The position numbers and the translations under genes are program-made. From Strongylocentrotus purpuratus (Eukaryota > Echinodermata > Echinoidea > Camarodonta > Strongylocentrotidae): 64,000 bases of DNA. The notes under the pieces were generated by a model. It was not told where the DNA came from and ran no database searches. It worked only from the letters and a program-made list of their open reading frames with translations. This document shows positions 23,601 through 35,648 of this stretch, in pieces. How positions within the stretch are numbered: the stretch's first letter is position 1; every line of letters begins with the position of its first letter. Where the stretch lies: positions 12,627,891 through 12,691,890 of the forward strand of contig NW_022145615.1 in assembly GCF_000002235.5 (NCBI RefSeq). The letters run 5' to 3'.

Positions 23601-24869
23601 CACAAGATGAAGTAAATTTTGCCTCGATTTAATTTGCAAAATGAATATAGGAATTTCAATGACATAGATTAATGTAAGAATAAAATGGAAAATCACATAA
23701 TTAAAAAGACTCTTAGGGGGGAATGTGTAAATGCACATTGTTTTCAATCTCGTGATTTTTACGATACAGTTCACACAGTAATGTAGAGGCATTCACTCAA
23801 TCCCCATTCGCACTTGCACATGCATTTCACTGCACCCACTTGATCAATTTCGCGTGTACAATTATATAATTTAAGAGTTTGCCGCTATTCTCTCGAGGCC
23901 GCCATCGATTTCAAGCTTACCGCTCATGATGGCGGTCTCCTGTGTTTTCTGTAATTTATCTTTTTTCATTGAAATTATATTTGTGTTTGTATGCATCTTA
24001 TTTAATGTACTTAAAAATGTATAATTATATAAAATGAAGAGATATTTGTTAATCTATGTTTATGATTATGTTCTATTTAGAAAATTCAGATATAAAAAAT
24101 AAAAACAAAAACAAACAAACAATGTATATTTTTTAAATAGGAGGGAGCGCAAAAACATGGAATGTAAAGCATGTAATTGGAACGCCATGAATATAATAAA
24201 AACAATTAATACCAAGAACATCATTCATGATACCAAGAATAAAACAAATCATAATCATTATATAATTGAAGAAAAAAAAACATTTTGAAACGTGATCAGT
24301 TCGATTTAACCTTAGCAGTAAACTTCAACTACATATCACTTTTTCAACATGCCTGAGACATTGAGTCAATGAACAAAAATATCACCCTGTATTCATTACA
24401 TAACTCTTGATGTGATCCTGTTAGACAACTAACTTATGTTAGTGAATTAAGATACACTGCACCAAAAGAAGAAAACAACAACCCAAAACAGACAAACAAA
24501 CAAACGCACAAACGAACAATCAAAGAAACAAATAAACAAAAACCATGTCAAATAAATGCAGTGAGCAAGATCTGCCCAAATATAAATTTGACAAATACAA
24601 AACTGATCTTTAAAAATTCTGTTGAAGATGGTCCCTTTAAACGCCTCATTAACAAACAAAGGACTCTGAAATATGATTTTCTAATGCTAAGTATTGAAGA
24701 CAGACAGATGGAATGTTATACCTTATTAATTTTAAGCTATGATACTATAAAGGATGGAAGGAAAGAAAGAAACAAACCAACAATGAATAATTATTTTAAA
24801 AAAGATAAATGAAAATAGTAAGATCCTTTACTCACCCATCAAGACACATGAGAACAGGAATTGCTGCAT
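19990..24869 (-). CDS. P16: P16-type skeletogenic membrane protein (two exons)
   Basis: Joining 24869-24836 to 20621-19990 gives a 221-residue protein. Residues 1 to about 19 form a signal peptide (MQQFLFSCVLMACLASFQA). Residues 20-77 are acidic and rich in Asp, Pro, Gly and Asn (for example DTPDSPDMVDSPD). Residues 78-94 are Ala/Gln-rich. Residues 95-104 carry an SSGSDDSGE cluster suited to Ser phosphorylation, including an S-x-E site. Residues 107-157 are a Gly-Met repeat of GGM units. Residues 186-208 are a hydrophobic transmembrane helix, followed by a 13-residue basic tail starting RKQRR. This order fits a type I membrane protein and matches what is known of echinoid P16, which is made in primary mesenchyme cells and is needed for spicule elongation; related tooth-matrix forms are phosphorylated. 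I recall published P16 as somewhat shorter (about 170 residues), so this may be an expanded orthologue or a P16-related paralogue. The family call is strong, the exact orthologue less so. Confidence 0.78.
21642..21668. repeat. Perfect hairpin, 12-bp arms, 3-nt loop
   Basis: AGATCAAGATTA, then CAT, then its exact reverse complement TAATCTTGATCT. It lies in the P16-like intron about 1 kb upstream of exon 2 on the sense strand. No flanking element ends were seen. Confidence 0.85.
23100..23550. promoter_or_regulatory. Candidate intronic enhancer with homeodomain-type sites
   Basis: Within 450 bp there are TAATCC (23106), GATTAAG (about 23158), GATTAAC (about 23286), TTAATCC (23394), GGATTAACTAATCA (23409) and GATTAGTTAAC (about 23534). 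These match the TAATCC/T core bound by Otx- or Gsc-type and related homeodomains. Skeletogenic genes such as P16 are known targets of Alx1 and Ets1, but TAAT cores are frequent in AT-rich DNA, so the functional call is inference. Confidence 0.35.
23895..23939. promoter_or_regulatory. Inverted pair of GCCGCCATC (YY1-like) motifs
   Basis: GAGGCCGCCATC at 23895-23906 and its near-exact reverse complement GATGGCGGTCTC at 23928-23939 (one mismatch) are separated by 21 bp. GCCGCCATC resembles the YY1 consensus. The arms could also form a hairpin in a transcript. Confidence 0.4.
24836..24869 (-). CDS. P16: P16-like coding exon 1 (signal peptide)
   Basis: The exon encodes MQQFLFSCVLM plus the first base of an Ala codon, then a strong donor GTGAGT. 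It ends in phase 1 and joins exon 2 (CT TGC CTA ...) to give an unbroken signal peptide. The ATG is the first in the predicted 161-nt leader and sits in an A-rich context (TCAAAATGC). The exon is too short to be found as an open frame on its own. Confidence 0.8.
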
Positions 24870-25024
24870 TTTGATCGGATTTTGAAGTTTCCAAGTTTGG
24901 AAGAAGAGATCAAATCAAAAAGTTTTCCACCTAAGTCCACAAAGGATAGGTTACAAAGGAATAAAGTTCCCAAACTATTGAAGAGGAAGACGAAAGAAGA
25001 TGAGTTCCACAATCAACCAAGGCA

Positions 25025-25063
25025 CGAACTGAGCTCTTTGACGGAGGGATTAAGGTTTTTATA
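25025..25063 (-). promoter_or_regulatory. Core promoter of the P16-like gene (TATA and initiator)
   Basis: On the minus strand TATAAAAA lies at 25063-25056 and an initiator-like CTCAGTT at 25033-25027, placing the start site at about 25030, 33 bases after the first T of the TATA box. The resulting leader of about 161 nt contains no upstream ATG. Upstream, the minus strand has a GA-rich purine tract (about 25140-25225) and GGAAG cores that could be Ets sites. Confidence 0.7.
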
Positions 25064-25139
25064 CCGCGTCAATCGAGGCTAAAGTTTTCACCTCTTCTCC
25101 ACGAGCTAGACCCCATCCCCCGAAATATTTGCCCCCTTC

Positions 25140-25226
25140 CTCCCCTCTCTCTCTCTTCCATTCTCTCTCTCTCGTTCTTCATCTCTCTCTCTCTATATAT
25201 CGTATTTCCCTCTCTGTCTCTCTAAG
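25140..25226. repeat. CT-rich tract upstream of the P16-like promoter
   Basis: Interrupted pyrimidine run on the plus strand (purine on the gene's sense strand), about 80-170 bp upstream of the TATA box. Polypurine tracts of this kind are common near animal promoters and may bind GAGA-type factors. Confidence 0.7.
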
Positions 25227-28200
25227 TTTATGATTAGTCACCGTATGATGAAGGGAATCAGAGGCACATCCGTTGCTATAGGGGGCCTTCCGAGAGAGGG
25301 GTAACAGGTTACCTCTCTTTGTGCCCTCCCCCTAATCTACTTTTAAAAAACAGAGACTGGATCAAAGCGCGCCATCTATTGGTTCTCTCAAACTCTCACA
25401 TTTTAGAAACGGGGAAATATATGAGAAATTCGGCTGCCCAAACGAAGGCCGTTACCACCATTGAAAATTTTGTTTCAACTCATTTAATTGGCAACGTTTT
25501 TCGAACTTTCTGTTTAATATAAAAGAATGAAATACTTACTTATTATCACTTATCAACTTCTGATTCAATCTGAAAGAAATGGCAATGCGGTTTCGCTTTC
25601 ACTTCGTCTTTGGGCAACGAAAGATTGAAATGAGGAAAAAAAAGTCACTTAGTGGGACGCTTATTTTCATTTGACCGATACAGGAAAAAAAATCTTTGAA
25701 TAGTTAAATGCATTATCATGAAAGCTTAGTTAAAGCCATGCTAACATTATGCATATTGAGCGTACACTCATGAGAAAGTGCTTCATTAATCCGACGATTT
25801 TCATTTATGATTAAGAGAATGATGATATATAAATGGATATGATAATGATGATTACTTTTGTTATTTTTATCGTCACTCGTATTAATAGTATTATAATCAT
25901 TATTATCATTCTTATTATTATTTCAATTAAAGTTGTTGTTATTCTCATTATTATTACTATGAGTTTTTGTCATCATCTGCAGTATACGCATATTTTTCCA
26001 AAGGCATATTCTACGACATTCACTAAACCACAGATAAGCCCGAATCCGTATAAATATATATTCATAATTTTCTCAATTGGTGAAAAGTTGGTTTAACCCA
26101 CACGTGTAAATAGACATTAACTGCGTTCCTTTTTCATGTCCAGCTAATTTTTGTTTTTTAAAGTTCTCTTTTTCTTTTCGATTGTTTTGTTCATGATTTT
26201 ATCATTTTAATTATTAACTACCCTTTAGAAAATCATGTCCTTCGATTTTCGTCATGTCAATAACAATCTTTCCATGGCTTTAGCACGGTGACACATTTGA
26301 GCTTTTTAAGTAATTTTGTATCCAGTTTATTATTGTTACCTTGAAACATTTAACGCAAATACTTACAATAAAGGTATGATACATATGTAGAAATTATAGC
26401 CAAACCTCTGGTGTATACCGATATGGCCAATCTATAACATCAGTAGTTATGCATTCTAATTCCTGAGATTTGTCTGTTTCGTTGTTACTATGACCCGAGC
26501 CTCACAAATAGATGGATGAGTAATGGGAACCCGTCAGCGACGGATCAGCGAAAAATGTTTCAAGCCTTTATTTTCAAAGCACTTAAATCCAGACCAAATC
26601 CATTCTGAGCTTTTATCCCCGATCTCGACCTGAGCTGCATAGGAAGTTGTACATGATACAGAGGGATAAGAGGGTTTTACCGAACACGAAATACAAAAAT
26701 GTACTTAAGCTTTTTTCTTCATATTATTTGAATAGTTTTACCGGTGCTCTACAAGATTATTCCGCACTAATAATCATCTGAACTCCATTTTAAGAGGCCG
26801 GTACGGGTATTTGGTATTAAAAGTTCAACGGTGATATAATTGACCTTTCATATCAACCTGTTTCAATTCGTGACATGAATAGTCGAAATTAATTAATCAT
26901 CGACAACGTGTTTGGCATTTTGTATTGCCTTGCACCTTTTATTGTGTTTATTTGGTAAAAATCAAGTAAAGATGCATGTAATTATTATTTAAAAAAAAAA
27001 AAACTGCTATCGTTGTTATTTAATCAGTATCTTACTGGTTAATCCTGTCTCATTCTACATTAAACATAAAAAGACATTATTCATTAAAATCATTATGGGC
27101 AAAATATGACATGTATATCCACTATTTTAAGAATAATGCACGGCATCATGAGTATTTAACAATGATTTATAAATGATGCATGCGAATGAGTTCATTATAC
27201 CATCTATCCGCACTTGAATTGAGGATGTAAGTAGCTATTGAACGAAAGTATACGATATCTTGCAATGAAAGAATGAAAACACGTTTCATTTAAAATCGAT
27301 GGATAGTACTGAAATCTATTACACACCTTTTCATGAGAAGACGTGAGATAGTCTCAGCAAATGACCAACACTTGATTACGTTTGACCAATCAGTCAATAG
27401 AGATCTAGGAGTGAGTTGTTTAATACACACTGTAACAATATAACAATATAACATTCGAATATATGTTTTATTTATATATTTTAAGGACAACAATTTATTT
27501 CATTTATTTTATCTTTTGATTTTAATGTTAACAAATTGTCATTCATTTTTTTAATGATCTGCAAATAACCAACACATTTTTAATAAAAACTTTCAAGGCA
27601 ATTTATGGATTGTCCCGATGCAAATAATTGAAAATCTAGAAATCATTATCTTTATTAATATGGAGTCACATGGTTGATCCAGGAAGGCTGCCATTTTTGC
27701 AAATTTCCCTTTACTGAGAATCAACGTGATCAAATATCTCTTAAAGGATCATGAAACATTTCGAATAATCTATTAGGTAGCCTATTACTTTCATGTTATC
27801 TTAAATATGTCAAAAGAGTTTTAATTTTATTTGTAATAATAATAACAATGATGAAGATGATGATGATGATGATAATGATAATAACAATTATAATTATTTA
27901 AAATAAATGTTTAAAGAGTGTTCATTTCTTTTTATGCAAACATGTCGTAAGATGATGTACGGTCTGTTGTTCTTTACGTATAATTGTAAACGATTCGGTG
28001 ATCTATATGTATTGAAGAGAAGCTCATTTCCAATATAGATCACGACAAAAATATTACAGTCGGCATGTTCGAATTCGTTGGCACACTTTTCATACATCAT
28101 GCCTTCCTTAGTCCAGATATAGTTCGAATAAATCACTACGAACATCATCGAAATGAAATATAATTGAATTTCCGTTCAGAATAGGTCGCGTCAATCCCAT

Positions 28201-28524
28201 TTCGGAGAGGGGCGAACTAAAATAACCCAGTTATTCACGGGATGATTAATTCAGATGGTATCAAAATATCACCACAGCATGCAGCCATCGAGAGTTTGCT
28301 GGTGATAATATTCGAAAGCCTTGAATTCACGAAATGTTTAATTACTAACATTCTTTTCTCATTTTAGGGGCTTGGCGACATGACAAGTTTTGGAGTGTAA
28401 ATGACAATGACTGAACGAAATACCATTTTGGACGAAACAAAGGTTGACACCTGTTATATACAATATATATTTCACAAAAGGTTATTGTTTTTCGCACATG
28501 GGTTCGAAATAAGGTTGCGCTTTT
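25227..28524. other. AT-rich DNA upstream of the P16-like gene
   Basis: GAT/ATT-type microsatellites lie at about 25823-25965 and 27843-27895. No coding exon, RNA gene or element end was recognised. Confidence 0.5.
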
Positions 28525-28527
28525 AGT

Positions 28528-28563
28528 GATCAGAGAGAGAGAGAGACAGAGGGAGAGAAGGAA

Positions 28564-28603
<40 letters not shown>

Positions 28604-28717
28604 GCAAGGGGAGAAGAGGGAGGGAGAGAGAAAGACAGAAGAGAGACATAGAGAAAGAGAGAGGGCGAAAATGATGAGGAGAGAAGGAAGGGACGGAAGA
28701 AGACAGAAAGAGAGGGG

Positions 28718-28757
<40 letters not shown>
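28528..28757. repeat. (GA)n microsatellite
   Basis: Two pure GA blocks are separated by interrupted purine sequence, about 230 bp in all. Frames through it encode Ser-Leu runs only. Confidence 0.95.
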
Positions 28758-28763
<6 letters not shown>

Positions 28764-28932
28764 AATTGAGTTTGCGATGGAGAATTGTGTTTGTATGATC
28801 ATTCAAAAACTCAACAGAATACATTAACTGCCATTGCAAAACTACTCAAAACTGTCATCGATTGGGCCTCTTCTAGCTGCCCTCCTCATCTTGATGTAGA
28901 TTTAGGAACGGTTCCTAGATCCATATCGGCTC

Positions 28933-29119
28933 CTATCGAATTTCCTCCAGTAATTTCTTGAGGTGAGTCAGAGTGGGTTCTTTGGCCGGTACACCTGTTC
29001 GTTGATGGCACTGGTCCAGTAAGGTATAGATGACCACCGAGGCCTTGGCCATGAGCAGGAGGATCGAGGGCGGTGAAGTTGGGATTGCAAGTGTATTTCT
29101 GTTCATTAAAGATGTCATT
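28933..29119 (-). CDS. Possible terminal coding exon, unrecognised gene
   Basis: After an acceptor-like CCCAACTTTTTAG, an open frame of about 61 codons runs to a TAG. Its codons favour C or G in third position (CTC CTG CTC ATG GCC AAG GCC), unlike the AT-rich surroundings. The C-terminal part includes VVIYTLLDQCHQRTGVPAKE and ends in LKKLLEEIR. The phase (one leading base) is splice-compatible, but no upstream exon was identified. It may be the last exon of a minus-strand gene or a decayed gene fragment. I do not recognise the family. Confidence 0.4.
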
Positions 29120-29915
29120 CTAAAAAGTTGGGTAACTTTATCCAATATCAAATAAAAATTAAACATTCGTGCTTGTTAGCTAAATTTTACTCAACCTATT
29201 TTAGAATGCAAATTTTAGGGTATTGTAGCCGATCTTCAATATTTTTTCTGTGGTCTTCAAAAAAGCTATTTTTGAAAAACCTTTATGTACCTCTTCAATA
29301 TAAGAGTAGGTCTATCATTAATCTTATATTACATTTGTTTGAACTCATCCAAATGTCATCCCAATGAACATGATTATATTCAATTTCATTATTATCTCAT
29401 CGGGTAGTCATATATGGCAACAAAATAATACTCCAGTGGCCCGCTAAATTCGGAAATAATTTCGGCTTTGTTTCAGTCGGGTACATATACCATAAGTTAG
29501 ATCCGATTTATATTTAATAATGAAACATTACTTTGACAAATAAATTCCGCTCAAACGAATCCCCTTTAATTTTCCCCGTTTAGCCATCTCACAAATTTAG
29601 CTCAAGCAACTGGCAGGTTATGATGTCATGATATAAAAATGCCAAAATGGCGCCGACCCGATCTCTTATTTTATGTCTAGAAAGGTTGGCACTTGAATGT
29701 TTGAATATCTTTGAAACTGAACTGATACTAAAATCACGACGATCCTCAATGTTAACCATTGAAACATTTGTATGACTCAATTCGGTGTGATAACTGCGTG
29801 AGTATAAAATATGATTCAATGGTTATTTATGTTTTCTTTTGTTTGCACTAAACGATTCATTTAAAGTCGCCCATTATACTGTAGAATTAGCCAATCATAT
29901 TCTAAGCTGGTATAT
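29120..29915. other. AT-rich intergenic DNA, nothing recognised
   Basis: No gene or element end was seen. Confidence 0.5.
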
Positions 29916-29919
29916 TTAA

Positions 29920-30060
29920 AGGGCAAGTCCGGCCCATTTGCAAGTTAAACGGAATAAAAATAGAGAAAATTAAACAACCTCAACAGTAATAGTTTCATCA
30001 GACGAAAAATTAGAAATTTGTGGAATTTCAAATTTTCGCATCAACTATTATGAACCTAAC
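29920..30060 (+). mobile_element. Fragment of a TTAA-flanked MITE (AGGGCAAGTCC end)
   Basis: TTAA at 29916-29919 is followed by AGGGCAAGTCCGGCCC, an end I recognise as recurrent in marine invertebrate genomes. The interior has the AT-rich series with AGAGAAAATTAAAC and a TTTCATCAGACG block typical of that repeat. No matching right end was found, so the element is truncated or has diverged. Confidence 0.5.
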
Positions 30061-31437
30061 CCTAACCCATCAGAACAGTTAGATGTTGTTTTGTTTAACA
30101 TCTAAACAAAGAAGGGCATATCTGACACGATGGAAAATGCTTTCGAAAAATCGACTTAAGGTTAATTTTGAAAAAACTCTTGTTTACAATCCCATAAAAA
30201 TAATGCTCGGATGGTCTAACATGTCATTATTCTGTTCGCACTTTCCAAAATGGTGGTGCTCAGGGTTATTCAAATTGCCTTTTAAATTTGTTGTTTTCTG
30301 TAGAAAGTCTTTGTGATTGCGCTGTTGCAAAGAATCTAAACAAAAACATCGTTGATAAGAGTGAGTTAATTACTTATTATGTATTCTATGGCTAATTATT
30401 TTGTCAGTTATCTATTTTGGAACCAAAAACACGTGTATGGCCTACGGAATCGTGCCAATTAACTGCATATTTTTGCAATCACCTTAAACTAACCAGGGCA
30501 TCAGGCCCAGGATTACACGCACCTGCCTTTTCAATTTCAGAATTTCAAATGAAAAATCATTGACATTCTTACATGCTGAAAAAAGTACAATATTCATCGG
30601 GATTCAAATAGAACAGACATAAAGGGCAAAAACGACTGATATTGACGTGTTTGTTTCGTGCTAATTTTAAACTCGCCATTAATTGTCATGTGTTTGATAA
30701 ATATAGCTCTGTTGTGTTCATTTTTAACTCTATAATTTGTCAAAACTTCAACATTTTTAATGGTAGTGAATTTCGCTACTCTGATTTTTTTAATGCGGCA
30801 GTCAGCACGTTTCAAAATAATATCTTTTTCAAGTTCACCACGGCGATCACAGAATACCGGCGTACTTTTCAACTCGCCTTCCCTCAAACGAAAACAAAAC
30901 AAGTCAACATTTGAAATTAATATTATACTTATTGACCGTAATTGAACACCATCGATCTAATCATAATTTCCCCTCTATTTCTTTCATCGCGATATATTTT
31001 GAGTATTTGTGCACCTAATCTCCTTGAGGAGTTGCTATGTATTCCACCCTGTATATCACTCATCTATACGAAGAAAAGTAGATCAGTATACGATCGCAGG
31101 TATTAAAAGATTATCATAGAAATACCTTGCTGACTGATGTTCCCAGGATCCGCCTATAAGGGTACACAATCATGAAATCATGGATTCAACCGAGTGCCTA
31201 TATAACTCTATAAATAAGTTTATACCTCTTAATTATTATTATAGTTTCCCAATCTTTCTTTCATTTGTATTCCCCCTTGACTCTGTATTTTGTCACTTCG
31301 TATATTTGGATCTACATTCATCACTATAGCTCTGCGTTCTCTTTTAATATTTCTGTCCCTTTGTATTTTCGTTTGTTTTTTTATTCAATCCATGCTTAGA
31401 TATTCTCTCTTATTTCCATTTTCTACATTTTCCGTTC
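30061..31437. other. AT-rich intergenic DNA, nothing recognised
   Basis: Open frames near 30594-30914 overlap on both strands and have AT-rich codon use. I regard them as chance. Confidence 0.5.
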
Positions 31438-31445
31438 CATTTAGT

Positions 31446-33931
31446 CAGGGGCGGCCGAGCGACTTCCAAAGTGGGGGGGGGGGGGGGGGGGCACCAACAA
31501 AAAAGGGCACTTTCTGGAAAAAAGGGGCACCTACATTGGGAAATCTCAAAGCGAAAATATACCATTTTTTAGACATTGGTATATATCCCTACATTGTGAT
31601 TACATTATCAGGGATGATTTCATTATTTGTTTCTCTTCATACATCATACAAAATATCGCTTAAGCATCATACTGTACAGTTGGGTGTGATATCTTAATAT
31701 GCATTTACGAGCGAGCGAAGCGAGCGAGAAAATTTTTAAAGATCTGTGAGGTTGCAGTGCGAAAAATTACATCTTATAAAGAGGAAAAAAAGCCAATCGT
31801 GATGGGGTTATAAGCACATTCTCATAACGGAAGACTGAAAAGACCTTTGATAAGTAACATTATTATATCATCTTTAAATGCGAGCGAGCACAGCGAGCGA
31901 ACTTGGGGGAAAATTGCTCTTAGTCGCTTTAAATAAGGTGCACGTTTAAAGTAGATATTCATTGATTTTAAATCGAGCTTTATTTTCATTATTGCAAAGT
32001 TGAAACTTTGATTCGACAAGGTTATCAAAATTCAATGCTTGGAAACATTCGAAGTAATGATTATTATAAATTACAAAACGCTTAAATACAGCCCCGGCAT
32101 AGCACCTGAATAGCTCTCCGAACGCTGCTGAGATGTGTGAGATCACAGCAGGGACATGATTTGCACAAGCAGACGATATCTCATGACATCTTACACATTT
32201 TCAGTGCCTGTGTTTTCATCTTCTCTTGAGTTCTTTCTCTTACTTCACTACCGTCAGGCTAAATGTATAATCTATTGCCTCACTCTAAACCCCGCGCATG
32301 CTTTTATTTTGATGACAAATGCAGCGATACAAAAATAAAGGAATCTGTCGCTTGTAAACAAAATAAGACGCCATTGTATATTCAGCTGCAGACACCGCGG
32401 TATGTTCGGCATTTTAAGAGGGAACAAATGCCGTCCTTAATATCAATCCGGGGGCTTTTCAATTTGAAAGTCTGGTTTCTTTGATTGTTAATTAACCCCT
32501 ATCCTGTGTATTTACAAGCAAAAGATTTTAGTTATCAGAATCGGGTCATGTCCCCTTTTGATCGGTTTGACTTACCAGTACATTTATATACACTAAACTC
32601 ATTATAATTTGACAAAAAATAGCTTTGCAATTATGTTCATTCTTTATGGGATGTCGTCTGCTTGGGCAGTATTGGTCCCTGTTGTGACGTCATTAAAACA
32701 TCGTTATTTTTCTGGCGAATCTCTCGTATATCCCAGCTGCTATGGAGGTGGTTGTATTTGTATTTTTATAAATCACCCGATATGTAGCTGACCTCAAACT
32801 TGTACGATGGCCATCTGTTAGCTTACCAGTTTCTAGTGATACATTAGTTGACATATTTGTGATTTTCTTTGAATTTCACCTTTAATGATTACATGAAAAG
32901 GGGGCAATTATCGAAAGGGATAAGACACTTATTAGAAAATAAAAGGAGCACGTGTCAAAGTACAAAGGATAATTATAAGAGATGAAAAAGAGGCGTTTAC
33001 GAAAATGGGAAATAGGCATTTGTATGATTTGTTGACGGAAAGGGGGCACCCATCAGATTTTGATAGGGGCATTTATAAGAGGGGAAAAGGGGATAGGTCC
33101 CTTATTAGAAAGGAAAAGGGGCACGTATCATTATTAAAAGGGGAATTATTAGAAGTGAAAAGGGACACTGACCAGATATGAAAAGGGGCACTAATGAAAT
33201 GTAAAAGGGGCACTTATAATAAAGGAAAATGTGCATTTGTTGAATGAGAAGGGGGCACCGTTCAGATTTTTAAAAGCGGCAGTTATGAGAAGGCGAGGGA
33301 GCTCTTTCTTTTTAATGGGGGCACTTATCATAAGGAAAAGGGGCACTTATTAGAAAGGGAAAGGGGTAGTTATGAGAAGGGGAAGGAGCTTTCTCTTTTT
33401 AATGGGGGCACTTATCATAAGGAAAAGGGGCACTTATTAGAAAATAAAAGGGGCACATGTTAAAATGAAAGGTGTGCTCATCCGAGTTTAAAAAAGGGGT
33501 AGTTATTAAAAGTAGAAGGGGCACTTCTTACAAAGGAAAAAAGGGGCAGTTGTCAAAGTAAAAGGAGCACCTCTCAGTTTTGAATAGGGCAATTATCAGA
33601 GGTGAAGGGGGCACTTATCAAAGTGAAAAGGGGCACTTCTCGTACCTGAAAAAAGACACTTACTAGAGATTAAAAATGGCACTTATTCAAGATAATTTCA
33701 AGATTTATGAGAATGGAAAATGGACACTTATTGCAAAGGAAAATGGGGACATGTCGAAGGAAAAGGGGCACGTGTCAAAAATAAAAAGGGCACTCGTCAG
33801 AGGTGAAAAGGGGGAAGGGGCACTTTTCCTATGTAAAAGGGGCACTTCTTACAAATAAAAGGGGCACTTTTCCTATGTAAAAAGGGGCACTTTTGGGGTA
33901 TCTGAAAAAGTGGGGGGGGGGGCCGCCTCTG
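31446..33931. mobile_element. Non-autonomous hAT-like element, 2.5 kb, with internal minisatellite
   Basis: The left end is CAGGGGCGGCC and the right end, read inward, is CAGAGGCGGCC (10 of 11 bases match). The ends are flanked by 8-bp direct repeats CATTTAGT (31438-31445) and CATTGAGT (33932-33939), one mismatch apart. The 8-bp duplication and CAGGGGCG-type ends fit the hAT superfamily. Poly(G) tracts sit just inside both ends. The interior has GAGCGAGCGAAGCGAGCGAG-type motifs near 31710 and 31880, unique AT-rich DNA, and a roughly 900-bp minisatellite on the right. No transposase frame was seen. Confidence 0.7.
33025..33912 (+). repeat. Degenerate AAAAGGGGCACTTAT minisatellite
   Basis: About 900 bp are made of 20-35-bp units centred on AAAAGGGGCACTTATYA with variable spacers. 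A higher-order duplication of period 87 bp is visible: AGTTATGAGAAGG at 33281 recurs at 33368 with the following 80 bases. Related motifs also occur just inside the left end of the host element (31497-31535), so the array probably grew from the element's own subterminal sequence. Confidence 0.85.
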
Positions 33932-33939
33932 CATTGAGT

Positions 33940-35640
33940 ATTCTCCCCCTGTTGCATGATGCATCGGTATTGTGCATTCCCCGTGCGAGTTAACACTAGA
34001 TTTGTTTCATTGTAAAACAGCATCTGAGGAACTAACACTTCAACAAGCTCTGCTTCAAGTTAGTTCCTCTTTTCTCGTTCTTTTTTCCATTATATTTGTC
34101 GTTTCATTGCATATTTGTTGTGGTATAATTTTCTTGTATTATGTTTTGCATGAGAAATAAAATCATTTGAATCATTTTGATTCAACTATATGTAACGAAC
34201 ACGAGCCTCATTTCTATACAGATTTATTAAAAGAAAATATAACACACACTCGTCTACTACTACCACACACTCCTCGTCTGTTTCCCGCCCAAACTTGATA
34301 TCGTTAACTTTAGTTATATCCTTGTAAGTTTGTATTCCCTGTCTTTGCCTCACCTAATATTTCGCTTCTCAGCTCAAATTCGTTTGATAGTTTTCGACAA
34401 GATCAGTGTAGAGTTGATGTGGTCTCATGACCCATAAATTCCTTCTTTTCTTTATTTTGTGATGTATTCCCCTGTTGTCGTTTGGTTTCATGTGATGTCG
34501 GTTTTGGCTCTTGAGTGTTGTTGGTCTATTATAACTTGTTAAGTTTATGCATTTATTCATTTTTATGTATTTCTAGTTGTCCTCGTCACTATGCTATCTG
34601 ATGGGCAACATATCTACAACGTGACGTCTGATAATGGTTTTGACCTTAACCGTTTCCTTCCCAAAACACAGTCAGTGGTTTGGTCAGTAGCTATTTATAA
34701 GGAATTGAGATGGGGCGAGGGTCATCTAGTTGGATGTGATAACAATGACAGAAGATGATGATGACGATGCTGATGACGACGACAATGGTTATAATGACGT
34801 CGCTGACATTGATGGAGATGTCGAAAACAACCAGGATAATAATCATGATAGTCATGATGACGACGACGAAAAAAGAGGATGATATTAATGACATTGATGA
34901 TATGTTATTGATGTTGACAAAATTATGAACAAAGAAAGTTCAAGTCACAGGATGAACGATAAAAAGAAGAACGGAAACACCAAAAATAAGTCAAAAAGAT
35001 ATTATTTAAATGGAGGTCACATTCATGATATAAAGAGAAAGGAAAGGTGGGAGAAAGCAAGTCCAGGAAATGACAGTAAAATTGGCGATATCGTCATTCT
35101 ATATAAGGGAACATACGGAAAAGATGAGGAAAGAAAGACAATAGAGTGGTGGAAAAGGGGAAAACCAAGGGAAAACAATCGCTGAAGACTGTGGGATGGA
35201 AATTTATCACAAGGTAAAACAATATTATTTTCAAGTGACTAAAGTGGGCATGTGGATGAAAGAAAACGAAAGAAAGGTAAGGAAAATATCATTAACTTAG
35301 GGTTGAAACAGATACAATTTGGAACGCTTCTACAACGGTTTCTAATTTGATCTTGGCTCGTGAAACGTGAAAATCCTAAATTGTTTCAGGGACAAAATAT
35401 TCTCTTAGCCAGTTCAACTTAAATGATAGCACCTTTCTGGCAAACTATAGCCTCATCAGAAGTGTTGGTTATCAGCCTTGACTTAATTGCATCCAAAACA
35501 TGTTGGGGACCCGCAAATTCAGCAACAATGGAATCATGATCAGAACCCAGACAATTAACCAAATCATGTCTAGAATTATGTAAGAGTTTTAACAAAAGAG
35601 GAAAAGAGACAATATAAGAAGCTTGTAAAAGAGGAGGGAT
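33940..35640. other. Intergenic DNA with a degenerate GATGAC microsatellite
   Basis: A GAT/GAC-rich stretch lies at about 34735-34915. No gene, RNA or element end was recognised elsewhere. Confidence 0.5.
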
Positions 35641-35648
35641 GAGGCTGC

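Larger units (their letters stand above)
20622..24835 (-). other. Intron 1 of the P16-like gene
   Basis: The 4214-bp intron has GTGAGT and ACAG ends. It contains no recognised transposon. It does hold a perfect 12-bp-arm hairpin (21642-21668), a cluster of TAATC/GGATTA homeodomain-type sites (about 23100-23550) and an inverted pair of GCCGCCATC motifs (23895-23939), described separately. Confidence 0.75.

Noticed and set aside
30594-30914. Overlapping 102- and 90-codon frames on opposite strands
   Set aside because: AT-rich codon use and mutual overlap suggest chance openness.
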